DNA of 64,000 nt from Amoebidium appalachense (lineage: Eukaryota > Ichthyosporea): contig CAVNZM010000004.1 of NCBI GenBank assembly GCA_963693365.1, positions 1,116,001 through 1,180,000 on the forward strand, written 5' to 3'. A program made the position numbers and the translations under genes. The number at the start of each line of letters is the position of its first letter. Positions within the stretch are counted from its first letter, which is position 1. This document shows positions 53,142 to 63,805 of this stretch, piece after piece. The notes under the pieces were generated by a model. The model was not told the DNA's origin and did not search any database. It saw only the letters and a list, made by a program, of their open reading frames with translations.

Positions 53142-53455
53142 CCCACCCACCCGCCCGCATTCTGTTTCCTCGCCGTTTGCCTGCTGTTCTCAGCTTTATG
53201 GATCAGGGCTACGGTGCTAGGTTGAGGGTAGTAGTGCTTGGTTGGGGGGGGGGGGGGGGGGGGGGGGGTGATTTCTGTTTTCGGGCCCGAGAGCCTTATC
53301 TGTATTGATCTCGTGTGTATGGCCCCAGGGCCGGGAGTCAGTACATGTGATTAATTTGCGGCCCAGTGGGGGCCTGCGGGGACGGCAGCCGGGTGCTGCC
53401 TCTCATCATCAGACCGGCCATAAAGCAATCGAAAAGCAGTTTGGTGTCTAAAATG

Positions 53456-53696
53456 TACAGCTGCACCAACCATGGGCGCATACCGAAGGATGATCAATGG
53501 GTGCGAATAGGGCCAATCAGATCTCGTGAACCATGTATCGACATTTTATGTGACCAGTCACGCCTGCCAGCGTTTGGAAGGCAACAACCGTATTTAGGCC
53601 TTAAATACGCATACCACGATAAATTTTGTAAATACGGTAGATCGTATTTGGGGCCTAAATACGAATACGATTATTGGGGTGCTGCCAAACAGGCCC
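53456..53696. other. Right arm of the TIR element
   Basis: About 240 bp from the DIRS-like right end to the terminal inverted repeat. Rich in CGTATT and AAATACG palindromic blocks that mirror the left arm (42789-42870). Confidence 0.65.
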
Positions 53697-53699
53697 TTA

Positions 53700-54616
53700 G
53701 GGTATTATAAAAAGCGGGTGATGGTTAAATCACCCTCACTTTTTGTTCCCCGTCGCTGCTCTCTCTAGCCCACCCTCCCACCCGCGCTTTTTAGTCCCCC
53801 GTCTAGCTTCTTTGGGTTAGTGTACCAAGGGTAGGTGTTTTGGGGGGGGGATAGGCACGTAGCCAGTGTGGATACGTGTGATATATACGGCCCAGACTTA
53901 GTCCATACAAGTTGATCGATCTGCGACCGGTACCATAGGCATGTGTAACCGTATGTGTTGATGTAGTAGTGGGGGTCCCGGGGACCAGATTGTTGTGAGC
54001 CACAAGAGAGCAATAAAACCGACAGAAGCAACCTAAGTTGAAAATGTCCATGCACTCATCAGTCGGAATCCATGGTGCCGTTTGTGTGGGTCCTCAGAGT
54101 GAATCCTTTTGTTGTGCGGCAGCCGACAGGAATGACAGGATCGAAAAAAGCAGCGTCTTCATTGGTCGAATATTCCCCAAAACAGGGTTTGCAACCGTGA
54201 AAAACGAATGCCGAAAACGATAGCGACTAGAACACGGTCAGGCAGCTTGGGACGGCTACATTTTGCCAAGCATTCAAGGTTTTCAGGTTTACCTTAATGC
54301 AAGCCGAGGGCATGTCCGGGTTTATTATCGAGATGCACGTGAGCTGTGAGTAGGTGCCGGCACCAAGGCCAAAAGTAGGCCTGCTGCTCTTCTTACTACA
54401 TATTAGTACATACTGATTCAATGGTGGAGATATAGTCGAGCGCGTTCCAACGGTTTTTGTTTTGGGGGGAATCACGGTGCTGTTTATTAACGACATGTAG
54501 GTGAGCTGTCGGTTCAGTCGCACACATCGATTCAAATGTCGCTTTTTATTATCTGCTAATAAATAGTATCCTTCGCGCATCCACCCCTAAACCAGGCCAT
54601 CCGTGGCCCTAAGGGC
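53700..54616. other. Spacer between TIR element and LINE
   Basis: No gene recognised. A TATAAAA at 53706-53712 is followed by a GGGTGAT/ATCACCC hairpin. A motif of the form TTATTA-CGA-ATG-A-GTGAGCTGT occurs twice in the same orientation (about 54320 and 54481), which gives a weakly repetitive minus-strand frame (54580-54227). Confidence 0.4.
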
Positions 54617-54639
54617 CGGGGAACACCCCCATCCATGTC

Positions 54640-55824
54640 ATGGCACATGCCTATAATCGTTTCAGAACCTCTTTCAAAGTTCCATCTACACCCATCACAC
54701 ATGTGCGACCATTAAAACGTCCAGCAGATACACCTACCACAGATGCACAACCAGAAAAACATCGCCTTAGACTAAGCGCAACACCTATTTACAATACACT
54801 ACCCATTCAGAATAACACCACACCACTCCGTAGAAACACAATAACAACCATGCCGAAACTTTCGGTTGATACAGTACTGGCAGAACTTGCCCTCGTTAAG
54901 AAACAGCTAAATGAGCTGTTACCACTCAAGAACATGATAGAAAAACTCCAAACAGAAAATACCCAACTCAAGCTCACCATTGATTCACTCACAGCCCAGC
55001 TAAACATTAGTGGATCGCAAAACCCCAAAACTCATGAGCAAACATCTCGCGACGGAGACATTTCCACCCCAACACAAAACAACACAGGACCGGAAGCACA
55101 GCTCCCGGCAGAGTTCCTAGAATATGCGAACTCTCGTAAAACACCCGAGCTCCGCCAAATTGCCAAGGAAACATATGCCAGCATTCTTGCAGGCAACGAG
55201 TACCGCCGCAACTCCCCTCCCAAACCGCCGGCTAAGGGGAACACCCAAGCAAACGGTAACATCAACATCCCACCCAAATACGAGAGGGTGTATTTCAAAG
55301 TCAAGCACGGCAGACGCCCACACAGGGCCATGTGGTCCATCTTCAAGGCTCTCGGCTTCCGGTGCTCTCGCATCCTTTGTCTGTCCTTCATTGGATACGA
55401 TGTGCTGGAAGTAGCAGTACGGGGCGACTATAACCGTGCGTTCATCCGTGACGCGACAAAGGGGTGTGGAAGCTTCTTCACCCACCTCCCAAGCTACGAC
55501 CCATGCGCGCCGGAAAACATTCAGAAAGCAGACAAAGAACGTAAAGTGTCTGCTAAGAATGCGTGCGCCACACGTTGTCGTGTACGCATCAGCAAGGCAA
55601 AAGAGTTCCTCGCAAAGTTGGAAAACGATGCTACGAGCGTGATAGACACGGACACGAAGGAACCAATGTTTTCTGGTGAGAAACTGCTCGAGCGCAAACG
55701 CCGATGCGAGATGGAAATCGAGCTCTTCTGCGAACTGTTCGCGCTGGCGGAAGGTCGTGCATACGACCCCGTAAGCGACAAGTGGGAACCAACCCCACAG
55801 GTGTCGGACCAAACCGATGCCTAA
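54640..55824 (+). CDS. LINE ORF1 protein
   Basis: 394 codons, ATG at 54640. Basic N-terminus, then a heptad-like coiled-coil stretch (VLAELALVKKQLNELLPLKN, then IEKLQTENTQLKLTIDSL) at about residues 80-125. The C-terminal half contains YFKVKHGRRPHRAMWSIFKA and VRGDYNRAFIRDA, which may form an RRM-like nucleic-acid-binding fold. No CCHC knuckle is seen. ORF1 proteins bind element RNA and chaperone target-primed reverse transcription; that role is inferred from position. Its TAA overlaps the ORF2 start (ATGCCTAA). Confidence 0.85.
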   Translation: MAHAYNRFRTSFKVPSTPITHVRPLKRPADTPTTDAQPEKHRLRLSATPIYNTLPIQNNTTPLRRNTITTMPKLSVDTVLAELALVKKQLNELLPLKNMIEKLQTENTQLKLTIDSLTAQLNISGSQNPKTHEQTSRDGDISTPTQNNTGPEAQLPAEFLEYANSRKTPELRQIAKETYASILAGNEYRRNSPPKPPAKGNTQANGNINIPPKYERVYFKVKHGRRPHRAMWSIFKALGFRCSRILCLSFIGYDVLEVAVRGDYNRAFIRDATKGCGSFFTHLPSYDPCAPENIQKADKERKVSAKNACATRCRVRISKAKEFLAKLENDATSVIDTDTKEPMFSGEKLLERKRRCEMEIELFCELFALAEGRAYDPVSDKWEPTPQVSDQTDA

Positions 55825-58800
55825 TTTATCCTTCTTCTTCTGGAATGCTCGGACACTGGGCCCCCAAAAGGGCCTCCCCCCCGGGACACTTGACGATAAA
55901 ATCAGCTACATACAACAACAGACAAACAACCACAGGTTTACAGTGATTTGCGAAACACAGTTTAAAAACCACCACAAATTCAACTCTACATTGGTCGACA
56001 CATCCACACACCCCGGTTACGCGAAAAACCGAGGCATTATTGTACTTGCCGCACCACACGTGAGAGTGAAGTGCAAACCGGTAGCAAAAACGGAATTCTC
56101 GGTTTCTATAGAGTTTCTTTCTAATGTTTTTACTTTTGTATATTACCCACCATCTATGTCGGTTGTCGAATTGACTCACGAGTTGTCACAGTTACCAATG
56201 TCCACTGTTATTTTAGGTGATTTTAACACGCGACTCCACCACACAGACACACTGCAAGTGAGTGTCGGGTACCCATCTAAGCCCCCGGAGCGTGCTATCC
56301 CTTTAGCAAGGTATGTCCAAAGTCACACTTTGCGGTTCCCTCAAATATCCCATGCCCACAACACCGACTGGGGAGTGGCCTTTTGGCCATCAACCATGTC
56401 AAAACTCTCTCTCCCTCCTAACCTCTCTAGGTCATCTGACCACTCTCCTATCCTTTTCCTACCTAAGATCTCCCTTGATCTGCTCCCCCCTCCCCCTCCC
56501 ACCTTTCGCCTCCGTCTATCCCAGCTTAAGTCACAGTGGGGTAGAGTTGATCTATGTGTATGCTATGCTACGAAACACCCTATATATATGCGCCTATTAG
56601 AATCTGCACAAGCCAGGCCAGATTCACATCTCGTACTAGATACATGCACTAACTTTATTGTTGATGATTTGATAGATCTCGGTGATTATGCTGGCGGTGG
56701 TAGGAAGGAATATCCCGATGCTCTCTTGTTACCAAACACCACTCCCGCTAGACTAGGTGAACCCCTGTCTCAAAAGGAAAGCTTGCGCCGGCTTGCTAGT
56801 ATGAATCGATTTGGCCCCCCTGCTCGTATTATTGGTGATACCACTGGAGACCCCCTCATAGACTCTGATAAGTATTTCTCGGAACTGTTTAAAGATAGGA
56901 CCCCCGCTCAGAAACCTACTGTGTGGCCTGTAGACCCATCTATCCCCATAGAATCGATCCTCCCCTTTTTCAGTCCCGATGCCATATGGTCTGTGATATC
57001 TAGTTATAGCTCTAGTAAGTCTTGTGGACCTGATGGACTCCCTGCTGGGTTTCTTAAAATCCTTGTTCCCTCCTACCCACAAAAGGAAAGTGATCGTGCT
57101 ATTAAACCTGATCTTACTATCATGTTAAGCTCTCTCTTTTCTTGGTGTGTTAAATGTGGACATGTCCCGTCATCTTGGTTAGATACCTTAGTGATCCCCA
57201 TAGTTAAGAAGGACTCTGAGGGCCCCATATCATCCTTTCGCCCCATTACACTAACCCAGGTTGTTCGTAGATTCTTTGAAGCTTGCTTACTTAGGTTATT
57301 TGCACATCACCCTAGGTTTCAATCTATTCTTCACATACACCCATGCCAATCCGCTTTTCGTAAAAACAATTCATGTTATGTTCAAATAATGGCACTGCAC
57401 GATTCTATGCAAGTTGGTGCACAATATGTTGGCTTTATTGATTGGAAAACTGCTTACGATTCTGTCTCCCCTGGTCTCCTATGGGAAAAGCTTGCTGCAC
57501 GGGGTGTACCACACTGCATTGGTGTTCTGTTAGAAGCACTCTTGTCTCAAACCTATGGTAGAGCTGTGGTTAATGGGCATCTTTCATATGGTTTTGCTCG
57601 TACTAGAGGTCTCTTGCAGGGTTCATTGCTTAGCCCCTTTTTGTTTAACCTATTTATAGATGATTTGGCTGTCAAGATTTACGCCGAAAACGATGACCCT
57701 ATTAATAACTTTCCGCCTGCACTTCTCTATGCTGATGATCTGTCCCTCCTTGCCCGTACCCCTAGACGCCTGCAAAGATTGTTCGATGTAGTGTCAGAGT
57801 GGTGCAAGGCAAACCTTATGATCCTTAACATAGACAAATGTGGTGTTCTTGTACCTGATATAGCTAACAATTTACACACATTTACATTATCATCTAAACC
57901 TGTACCTATAGTTCCAGAATACAAATATCTTGGTGTTCCGGTTGATTCTGTTGGTGTTATGTTTCCCCATATGGTCGAAAAGAGGGTAGAGTTGGCTCGT
58001 AAGCGGTTAGCTTTCTTCTCGGCTAATATTTTTAAAGACACACCCCTCCATCCTTCTATTAGACTTACATTTATTCGCACTTTTGTCTTCCCGGCATGTG
58101 AATATGGTTTACCCCTTCTCGCCGCTTGGATCAAGAAAGAGAGAACTAGAGCGCTTAAACCCTTGGCAAATTTCCTTGAAGCAGAAGTTGCCTCCTTTCT
58201 ATCTAACAACTGTTGTAAACCTGGGCCTGTAACGCTCTCGATATATGGTCTGGTCCCAATAGCTGCTAGAGTATCCTATCTCGCGCTGAAATTCAATAAG
58301 CACATAAGCCGCTTAAAGAAGTATTTGCCCTCCCACCCTCTCTTCTCTATCCGACCTGTCCCCTCCTCACCTCTCCCCTCTTTCCTCCCCTCTCTCTCCC
58401 CTTCTCCCCTGGGCACAAATACAAATAAACCCCGCAATAGTGTGTGTGTGACTTTGGACTGCCACTTACTTATTAAACATGTACACAATCACAAGATAAT
58501 CACGCAATATAACAAATGGAAAAAGATACCACACGACACTAGACCCGATGAAAGCATACACCTTGAAAAACTAAGCCTTATGTCTCGTTTTATATATACT
58601 GACCGCCTCAACCATATTGCCAAATATGGCACTCGCAAGTGTATAACACCTAAATACATATTACCTTCCTGTAGAACTGGTCTTTCTCTAGCTGATGGTA
58701 TTATTGATCAATTACCACGCTTTTACTGTACACGTGCTATACAGTGGAGATCTAATAAGTATAAGGTGGCATCATTTGCATGCCCAAACAACACACACAC

Positions 58801-59011
58801 ACACCAGTTTAACCGGTCATGTATCGCCAAATGTAGTTTGATAGACCACATAATACCGCAACACACACACGTCACATTCACAACAGACACCCAGAAAGAT
58901 AGCCTACCTGTAAATTACAACATCCTTGATTTTATACTAAACACGCGTAACTACGACCTGTTTATTAGATGTATTGATTGGCTTGAGAAACACATCACTA
59001 CAAAATTATAG
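55817..59011 (+). CDS. LINE ORF2: endonuclease and reverse transcriptase
   Basis: 1064 codons without a break. The N-terminal AP-type endonuclease has FFFWNARTLG (Asn, residues ~5-14), VICETQFKN (Glu), ILGDFNTRLH near residue 134 and SDHSPILFL near 206. The RT has SSYSSSKSCGPDGLPAGFLK, FRPITLTQVVRRFFEACL, GFIDWKTAYDSVSPGLLW, GLLQGSLLSPFLFNLFIDD and catalytic LLYADDLSLLAR with YADD at residue 637. The C-terminal region carries LNHIAKYGTRKC and a His/Cys-poor tail. Translation probably depends on re-initiation at the overlapping ATG. All catalytic residues visible are present, so the copy may be competent. Confidence 0.94.
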   Translation: MPNLSFFFWNARTLGPQKGLPPGTLDDKISYIQQQTNNHRFTVICETQFKNHHKFNSTLVDTSTHPGYAKNRGIIVLAAPHVRVKCKPVAKTEFSVSIEFLSNVFTFVYYPPSMSVVELTHELSQLPMSTVILGDFNTRLHHTDTLQVSVGYPSKPPERAIPLARYVQSHTLRFPQISHAHNTDWGVAFWPSTMSKLSLPPNLSRSSDHSPILFLPKISLDLLPPPPPTFRLRLSQLKSQWGRVDLCVCYATKHPIYMRLLESAQARPDSHLVLDTCTNFIVDDLIDLGDYAGGGRKEYPDALLLPNTTPARLGEPLSQKESLRRLASMNRFGPPARIIGDTTGDPLIDSDKYFSELFKDRTPAQKPTVWPVDPSIPIESILPFFSPDAIWSVISSYSSSKSCGPDGLPAGFLKILVPSYPQKESDRAIKPDLTIMLSSLFSWCVKCGHVPSSWLDTLVIPIVKKDSEGPISSFRPITLTQVVRRFFEACLLRLFAHHPRFQSILHIHPCQSAFRKNNSCYVQIMALHDSMQVGAQYVGFIDWKTAYDSVSPGLLWEKLAARGVPHCIGVLLEALLSQTYGRAVVNGHLSYGFARTRGLLQGSLLSPFLFNLFIDDLAVKIYAENDDPINNFPPALLYADDLSLLARTPRRLQRLFDVVSEWCKANLMILNIDKCGVLVPDIANNLHTFTLSSKPVPIVPEYKYLGVPVDSVGVMFPHMVEKRVELARKRLAFFSANIFKDTPLHPSIRLTFIRTFVFPACEYGLPLLAAWIKKERTRALKPLANFLEAEVASFLSNNCCKPGPVTLSIYGLVPIAARVSYLALKFNKHISRLKKYLPSHPLFSIRPVPSSPLPSFLPSLSPSPLGTNTNKPRNSVCVTLDCHLLIKHVHNHKIITQYNKWKKIPHDTRPDESIHLEKLSLMSRFIYTDRLNHIAKYGTRKCITPKYILPSCRTGLSLADGIIDQLPRFYCTRAIQWRSNKYKVASFACPNNTHTHQFNRSCIAKCSLIDHIIPQHTHVTFTTDTQKDSLPVNYNILDFILNTRNYDLFIRCIDWLEKHITTKL

Positions 59012-59031
59012 CGCACGCGCACACACACACA

Positions 59032-59090
<59 letters not shown>

Positions 59091-59122
59091 CCAGCTGATA
59101 CCGAGTGTCCCGAGGGGAGCCC

Positions 59123-59159
<37 letters not shown>

Positions 59160-59227
59160 GGGGAACCCCAACTAATTGATTTCTCCTTGTAGTCTTTATG
59201 GTGTCTCGTAGAGAAAGTAAACCGGGG

Positions 59228-59431
59228 GGGTTTACGCTGTTTACTCGAGGCAAAGAGAACCAGTCTCAGGTATGGGGGGGGGGGGGTTAAAGTAAACCCT
59301 GATATATAGTCACCACCCGACATCTATGTACGTGATCATGATATACCGCTGAGGGGATATTCCGAGCAAACCCCCCCCCCCCATACCTGAGACTGGTTCT
59401 CTTTGCCTCGAGTAAACAGCGTAAACCCCGA
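59228..59431. repeat. Long inverted repeat (foldback) with G/C-run centre
   Basis: The left arm (about 59228-59287) contains TTTACGCTGTTTACTCGAGG and CAAAGAGAACCAGTCTCAGG, then TATGGGG. The right arm (about 59371-59430) is its exact complement including the homopolymer run. The loop is about 85 bases. It lies just beyond the LINE 3' end. It could be a foldback or MITE-type element; no TSD is clear. Confidence 0.85.
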
Positions 59432-59634
59432 TGAGATGTCGGCACCAAGGCCAACAGTACTTCCACCCAACAAGATATACATGTACAAATCGATGTTACA
59501 CTTGTACGTCATACAGATTTTTATGTGGAGATATAACGTATCAGATAAACATCGTGTGTGGAGATATAACGTCTTTTTATTATTATTATATTTATTATTA
59601 ATATAATATAATTTTTTTAATTAATGTTCACACA

Positions 59635-60065
59635 TTAGCCCGTATTCTGAGACTGTATTACATTTATGTCCAGATAATCCATACACTTTTGAAATAGTAG
59701 AAACTCGCCAGAGTTAAGTATGAAATCAAGCACGGTAAAATTCGGTAGGTCTTTCACTGTGTCCTGTGTATGGGCCCGGGTAAACCGGGTGCGTATGTCT
59801 GGAGGAATACAGGTTGAAAGCAAACCACATTTTTTTTTTTTTTTTTTGGAAAAAAACATCCGCCCCGTGAGACCCCGGGTAACGACAATAACTTGAACAT
59901 TTCAAATGATAAACGGCACTGTCGGAATGGCGGGCCGGCGGCAAATGGGGGCCTCCTGCACATAAAAACGTCGCGTCCACGCAGTTCAACTTTGCAACAC
60001 ACCGTGTCGTCGTTGAACTCATGAGGGTGTAGTGCGTCTATATTCATGTGGTCTGGAATACACCA
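59635..60065 (-). pseudogene. Antisense LINE ORF2 3' fragment (old)
   Basis: The minus-strand frame ends with FTVLDFILNSGEFLLFQKCM, which parallels the end of the LINE ORF2 above (YNILDFILNTRNYDLFIRCI). Further upstream, HPHEFNDDTVCCKVELRG parallels THTHQFNRSCIAKCSLIDH. A 20-base A run on the minus strand interrupts the frame. It is a diverged, 5'-truncated member of the same or a sister LINE family. Its upstream edge lies about 40 bases from the lectin gene ATG, so it overlaps that gene's promoter or 5' UTR. Confidence 0.75.
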
Positions 60066-60101
60066 CACACACTAGAAAGCTTTGGTAAGTGGTTCGTGAA
60101 C

Positions 60102-62344
60102 ATGGGCCGGATCCTCTTCAGCGCGGCTGTGCTTGGCGCAGTCAGCGTGCAGGTGCAGGGCCTATTCTTTCTGTTGGGTGGCCTGCTCAAGAAACCAGCC
60201 TCGTCTGGTGGCTGCACACACGTTTGTGGTACGTAAGGCTCGCCACCCCATACATAAGGAGGTCTGCATGTGAAGCGGCCCATGCAGCCGGGCGATGAAT
60301 CACTGAGCTCTTGGTTTTTGCAATGCCTGCTTGCTTTTTTGGTTCAGTGAGTTCTTAATTCAGACCCACTTTTTGCCAGTAACAGGCTGTTGCCGTCCAC
60401 TAACCCAACATCTGCATCACACAGGCAGCGATGGGGTCAACTGCTACCAGAACCGTTTTGGGTGCGGCAACTGCAGCTGCTGCCCTGCCGGCCAGCGCTA
60501 TGACATGAACGCTGACAAGTGCACGGGAGGGAGCCCCCCTCCACCACCACCACCACCACCACCTCCACCCCCGTCCCCACGGCCGCCACCACCCCCAGCC
60601 CCTCCCGCGCCAGCGCCTGGCTGGAACCCCGCCGAGTGTCCCGCCCACTATGCGTTCGTGGCACCAAGAAAGTGCGCATGGAACTGTGACGCCATCTGGA
60701 AGGCCAAAGGTGGGTTATAGCGTCTAGAGATCTGTGACGGTGACCTGTTCGTCGTGCACCTCAGGTCCAGTACTAAGAATAGAAACAATAGCATCCGGTC
60801 TTCACCTTTATCCTGCAAAGACCGTTTCTCACTAACGAAAGCCTTGCTATGCGCACTATGCTCTATATAAGTAGCTTGAACTCCTATCTGCAACCAACTG
60901 CTCACCGCCAATGAGTTACCAGGCCATGATGCTCGGGGTCAGAATTTGTTTTGTCACCTCTAAACTCAGTGCACGTGTTGACTATGTCCACCAGGTATGT
61001 GCAACGGCCAGCTCGACTACTACACCACGCCAGCCCACCCGTACCGCATCGGCACTCAGTGCCAGCCCCACTACCGCCTGGTGGCTCCCAACAAGTGCGA
61101 GTGGGTGTGTGATGCCACGTGGAAGGCCATGGGCATATGCGACGGCAGGTGGGTGCTGTGCTGTGCAAAGGACGACGTGTGGAGAAACGGGCCCGGGAAG
61201 GGTTGGGGCGGGGGGTCTTTCTGAGTACAAAATGTGCATAGATAACCTGGTAGGCGGCACCAACTGCAGCAACAGTTACTGCTCAGTGAAGCACAGTTTT
61301 GAAGGTGTCATTTCATGCAGTGGTGCGGCAGAAGACTGAAACAGGCTCAAACTTTTCGCCTTGCTCTAACAGTCACTCGGTGAACACTATGTACCGCCAG
61401 GACCCGAGGTCCGGTGGGAGATTGGGCTATCATGGTGTAACACAGGAGATAAAAAGGTGCACAAAGCAACCTTAGGAACTTACCACTGACATATAAACCG
61501 TTTGCAGGCTGGACTACTACCTGAACCTGAACGGACAGCAAATGGCTGCTGGCCCGCTGCCAAATGGTATGTCTTTGCCTCAGTACTTTCCAGTCATACT
61601 GTCAGTATTGATCTTACAGATAAGCGTTCCATTTGCAGCCAATAAAAAAAGTGGGATCCGTATGCCTGAAAAGCTTTTTGGTACAACAACAATGCCTTCT
61701 CTGTCTATCTTCACTGCCAAGGGCCTTTAAGTGCCTCTTCAAACTTCAAACCAATGAATAGATTGCTTTAGCCATGCACCACTCACTTACATAAGCACCA
61801 AACCCACAGGCCAGCAGATCAACAACATTGCCCTGCGCAAGCCAGCCAGTCAAAGCAGCTTGGACCCCAAGTGGGTGGCCCCCGCCGGCCTCGCTGTAGA
61901 CGGCAACGTGAATGGAAATTGGGATGCAAATACATGCACCTCCACAAACACCGGCAACGGGAATGGCGAGGCCCAGCCCTGGTGGGAGGTCGATCTGCAA
62001 GGAAAGTTCAAAGTCCGATATGTGCGGGTACGTTATACTGGTTGCATCCTAGGTCTCTTTCGCCGTGCCCCCATTCCCATCCATATTGGTTCACAACTGA
62101 GGACTTCAAACCCCTCTTAACAGTGACCATGCCGAGCACCTCAGCCCTTTCTTTTGGCTTTGCATTTGTTCCATACCGTACCACATGCTAATAGTATCCT
62201 CGGTCTTCAGGCATCACTCCTCCCTCTGCCTGGCTTCTCGACTCTAGTAGGTAGCGTACTATTACCCATCCTCCACCACACACATGTACAGTAGGATGGA
62301 GTCAGTACAGAACGGTCAAATGCATAGTGACTAGGTGTTTATCA

Positions 62345-62389
<45 letters not shown>

Positions 62390-63770
62390 CACATGAATCG
62401 ATATATGTGTCCCCGTGCTAACCATACCTGCCCCTTTGTCTTCAGGTGTGGAACCGTTTGGATTGCTGCAGTCACCGCCTCAACAAGTTCCAGGTGTGTA
62501 TTATAACTCCCCCCCCCCCCCCCCCCCCCCCCCCATCCACATCCACCTACCCACCAACCGGTATCTGAGCTGGGCTTTCCATACGAGGTGAATGCCGGGG
62601 TTGAAACTCGGGTATTACAGATGCCCCCTCCCCCCCTCCCCCCCTCCCGGAAGATGAGCTCGGGTTGTAGTGCATATTACTCTTCATGTGTACTTTGCTC
62701 TCTGCAGTATGTGTTGTCCGTCATGAGTGTGTACTTCGTACTCTGTCACACATTCTTAGCCCCCCCCCCCCCCCCCCTCTCCGCACCCAATAAGAATGAA
62801 AACAAAACCTTCCGCCTTTCTGGCCCTACAAAATCTATCCCCCCCCCCCCCCCCCCCCCTCCCTCCCTCCCTCCCTCCGCCTCCACACCCACACCCCCTC
62901 CACACACACACACACACACACACACCACGGTGCACCACTCACTGTGGGCTTTCACAGTTATAATGAGTAGAGTAAGAATCACCCCACTGAAAGCTGGTCT
63001 GTGCATATCAAGTTGTCGCTCTAAAACAATCCCCTTAGTCTTCGGCTTGTGCAAGAAAAAGCACTACCCCACCACACTGTCTGTTATGATAGAATAGTCT
63101 ATCTGTTTATTCCTGCTCTTCCCAGTCACGTACTTAGCCTAGCTCTTCCCGCCTATCCCGCCCCCGCGTACTTGGGGACCGCCTGGGGCCGCATACGCCA
63201 GGAACCATAACTGTCTTCCTATTGTCTAGTACATAATCCCGATCCGTATCCTGAGAGACTATCTGTAATCCTATTGGACGATGTATTCGCCGACTGGCAT
63301 CCGCGCAGGTATATAAAGCAGCCGGACCATCCTCAGATGGTACCGGAGGACCCGAGATCTCAAACCACTTTCTGCGTACCTCTCTACTCTCGATTGCTAT
63401 GTAGAAGTGATTGTCTCTTACAGAGGTCACAGGACCGAATCCTGCCTCTGCTCCACATTTATTCTGATACTGTCGTTTGGCCCATGTGCTTTTCTAACAC
63501 CCACGTCCACAGGTTACAGTGGATGGGCAAAACTGTGATGACCTCCAGTACAACCCTCCCCCCGGTGGCTATGTGGATGTTGCCTGCAACGGTGGGCAGG
63601 GCATTGTTGGCAGCAAGGTGAAAATCCAGCTGCAAATATACGGGATCCTCACACTGTGTGAGGTCCAGGTCGATGGTGTCCCAGGTAACCCCCCCCCCCC
63701 CCCCCCAAAAAAAAAAAAAAAAAAAAAAAAGGGGGAAAGGAGAAAGAAAAGGGGAGATGGGGGATTCAAG

Positions 63771-63805
<35 letters not shown>

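Larger units (their letters stand above)
43441..53455 (+). mobile_element. DIRS/PAT-like (tyrosine-recombinase class) element with split direct repeats, lacking a recombinase
   Basis: Left repeat A1 (43441-43600) is repeated internally as A2 (52991-53141), with a 9-bp insertion in A1. The right-end repeat B2 (53435-53455, AGCAGTTTGGTGTCTAAAATG without its last base) is repeated internally as B1 (52973-52993), which fuses directly to A2 through a shared ATG. This A1-genes-B1A2-B2 layout is the signature of PAT/Ngaro-type elements that integrate through a circular intermediate. The RT-RNase H reading frame is of DIRS type. No gag or tyrosine recombinase frame is found, so the copy is internally deleted. 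It is interrupted by gypsy 2. Confidence 0.82.
42786..53699. mobile_element. DNA-transposon-like element with GGGCCTGTTTGG terminal inverted repeats and TTA TSD, split by nested insertions
   Basis: The left terminus at 42789 reads GGGCCTGTTTGGTAGC and the right terminus at 53696 reads the same 12 bp inverted, then GCAGC. Subterminal blocks also pair as inverted repeats (TCGTATTCGTATTTAGG at about 42828 and, inverted, at about 53655-53672). The trinucleotide TTA flanks both ends (42786-42788, 53697-53699). A 3-bp TTA/TWA duplication with GG-start ends is typical of PIF/Harbinger-type elements. Without the DIRS-like insertion the element is about 0.9 kb with no transposase, so it would be non-autonomous. 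A palindrome CGTATTTAGG/CCTTAAATACG lies near 53599. Confidence 0.7.
54617..59166 (+). mobile_element. LINE (non-LTR retrotransposon), two intact ORFs, poly-A tail
   Basis: Two overlapping ORFs, then a 3' UTR with (CA)n (59017-59090) and a poly-A tail (59127-59158). The octamer CGGGGAAC occurs just upstream (54617-54624) and directly after the poly-A (59159-59166), a likely target duplication. If so, the 5' UTR is only about 15 bases, and the copy may be slightly 5' truncated or the family may have a very short leader. The apurinic-type endonuclease and RT place it among the APE LINE clades. Confidence 0.9.
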
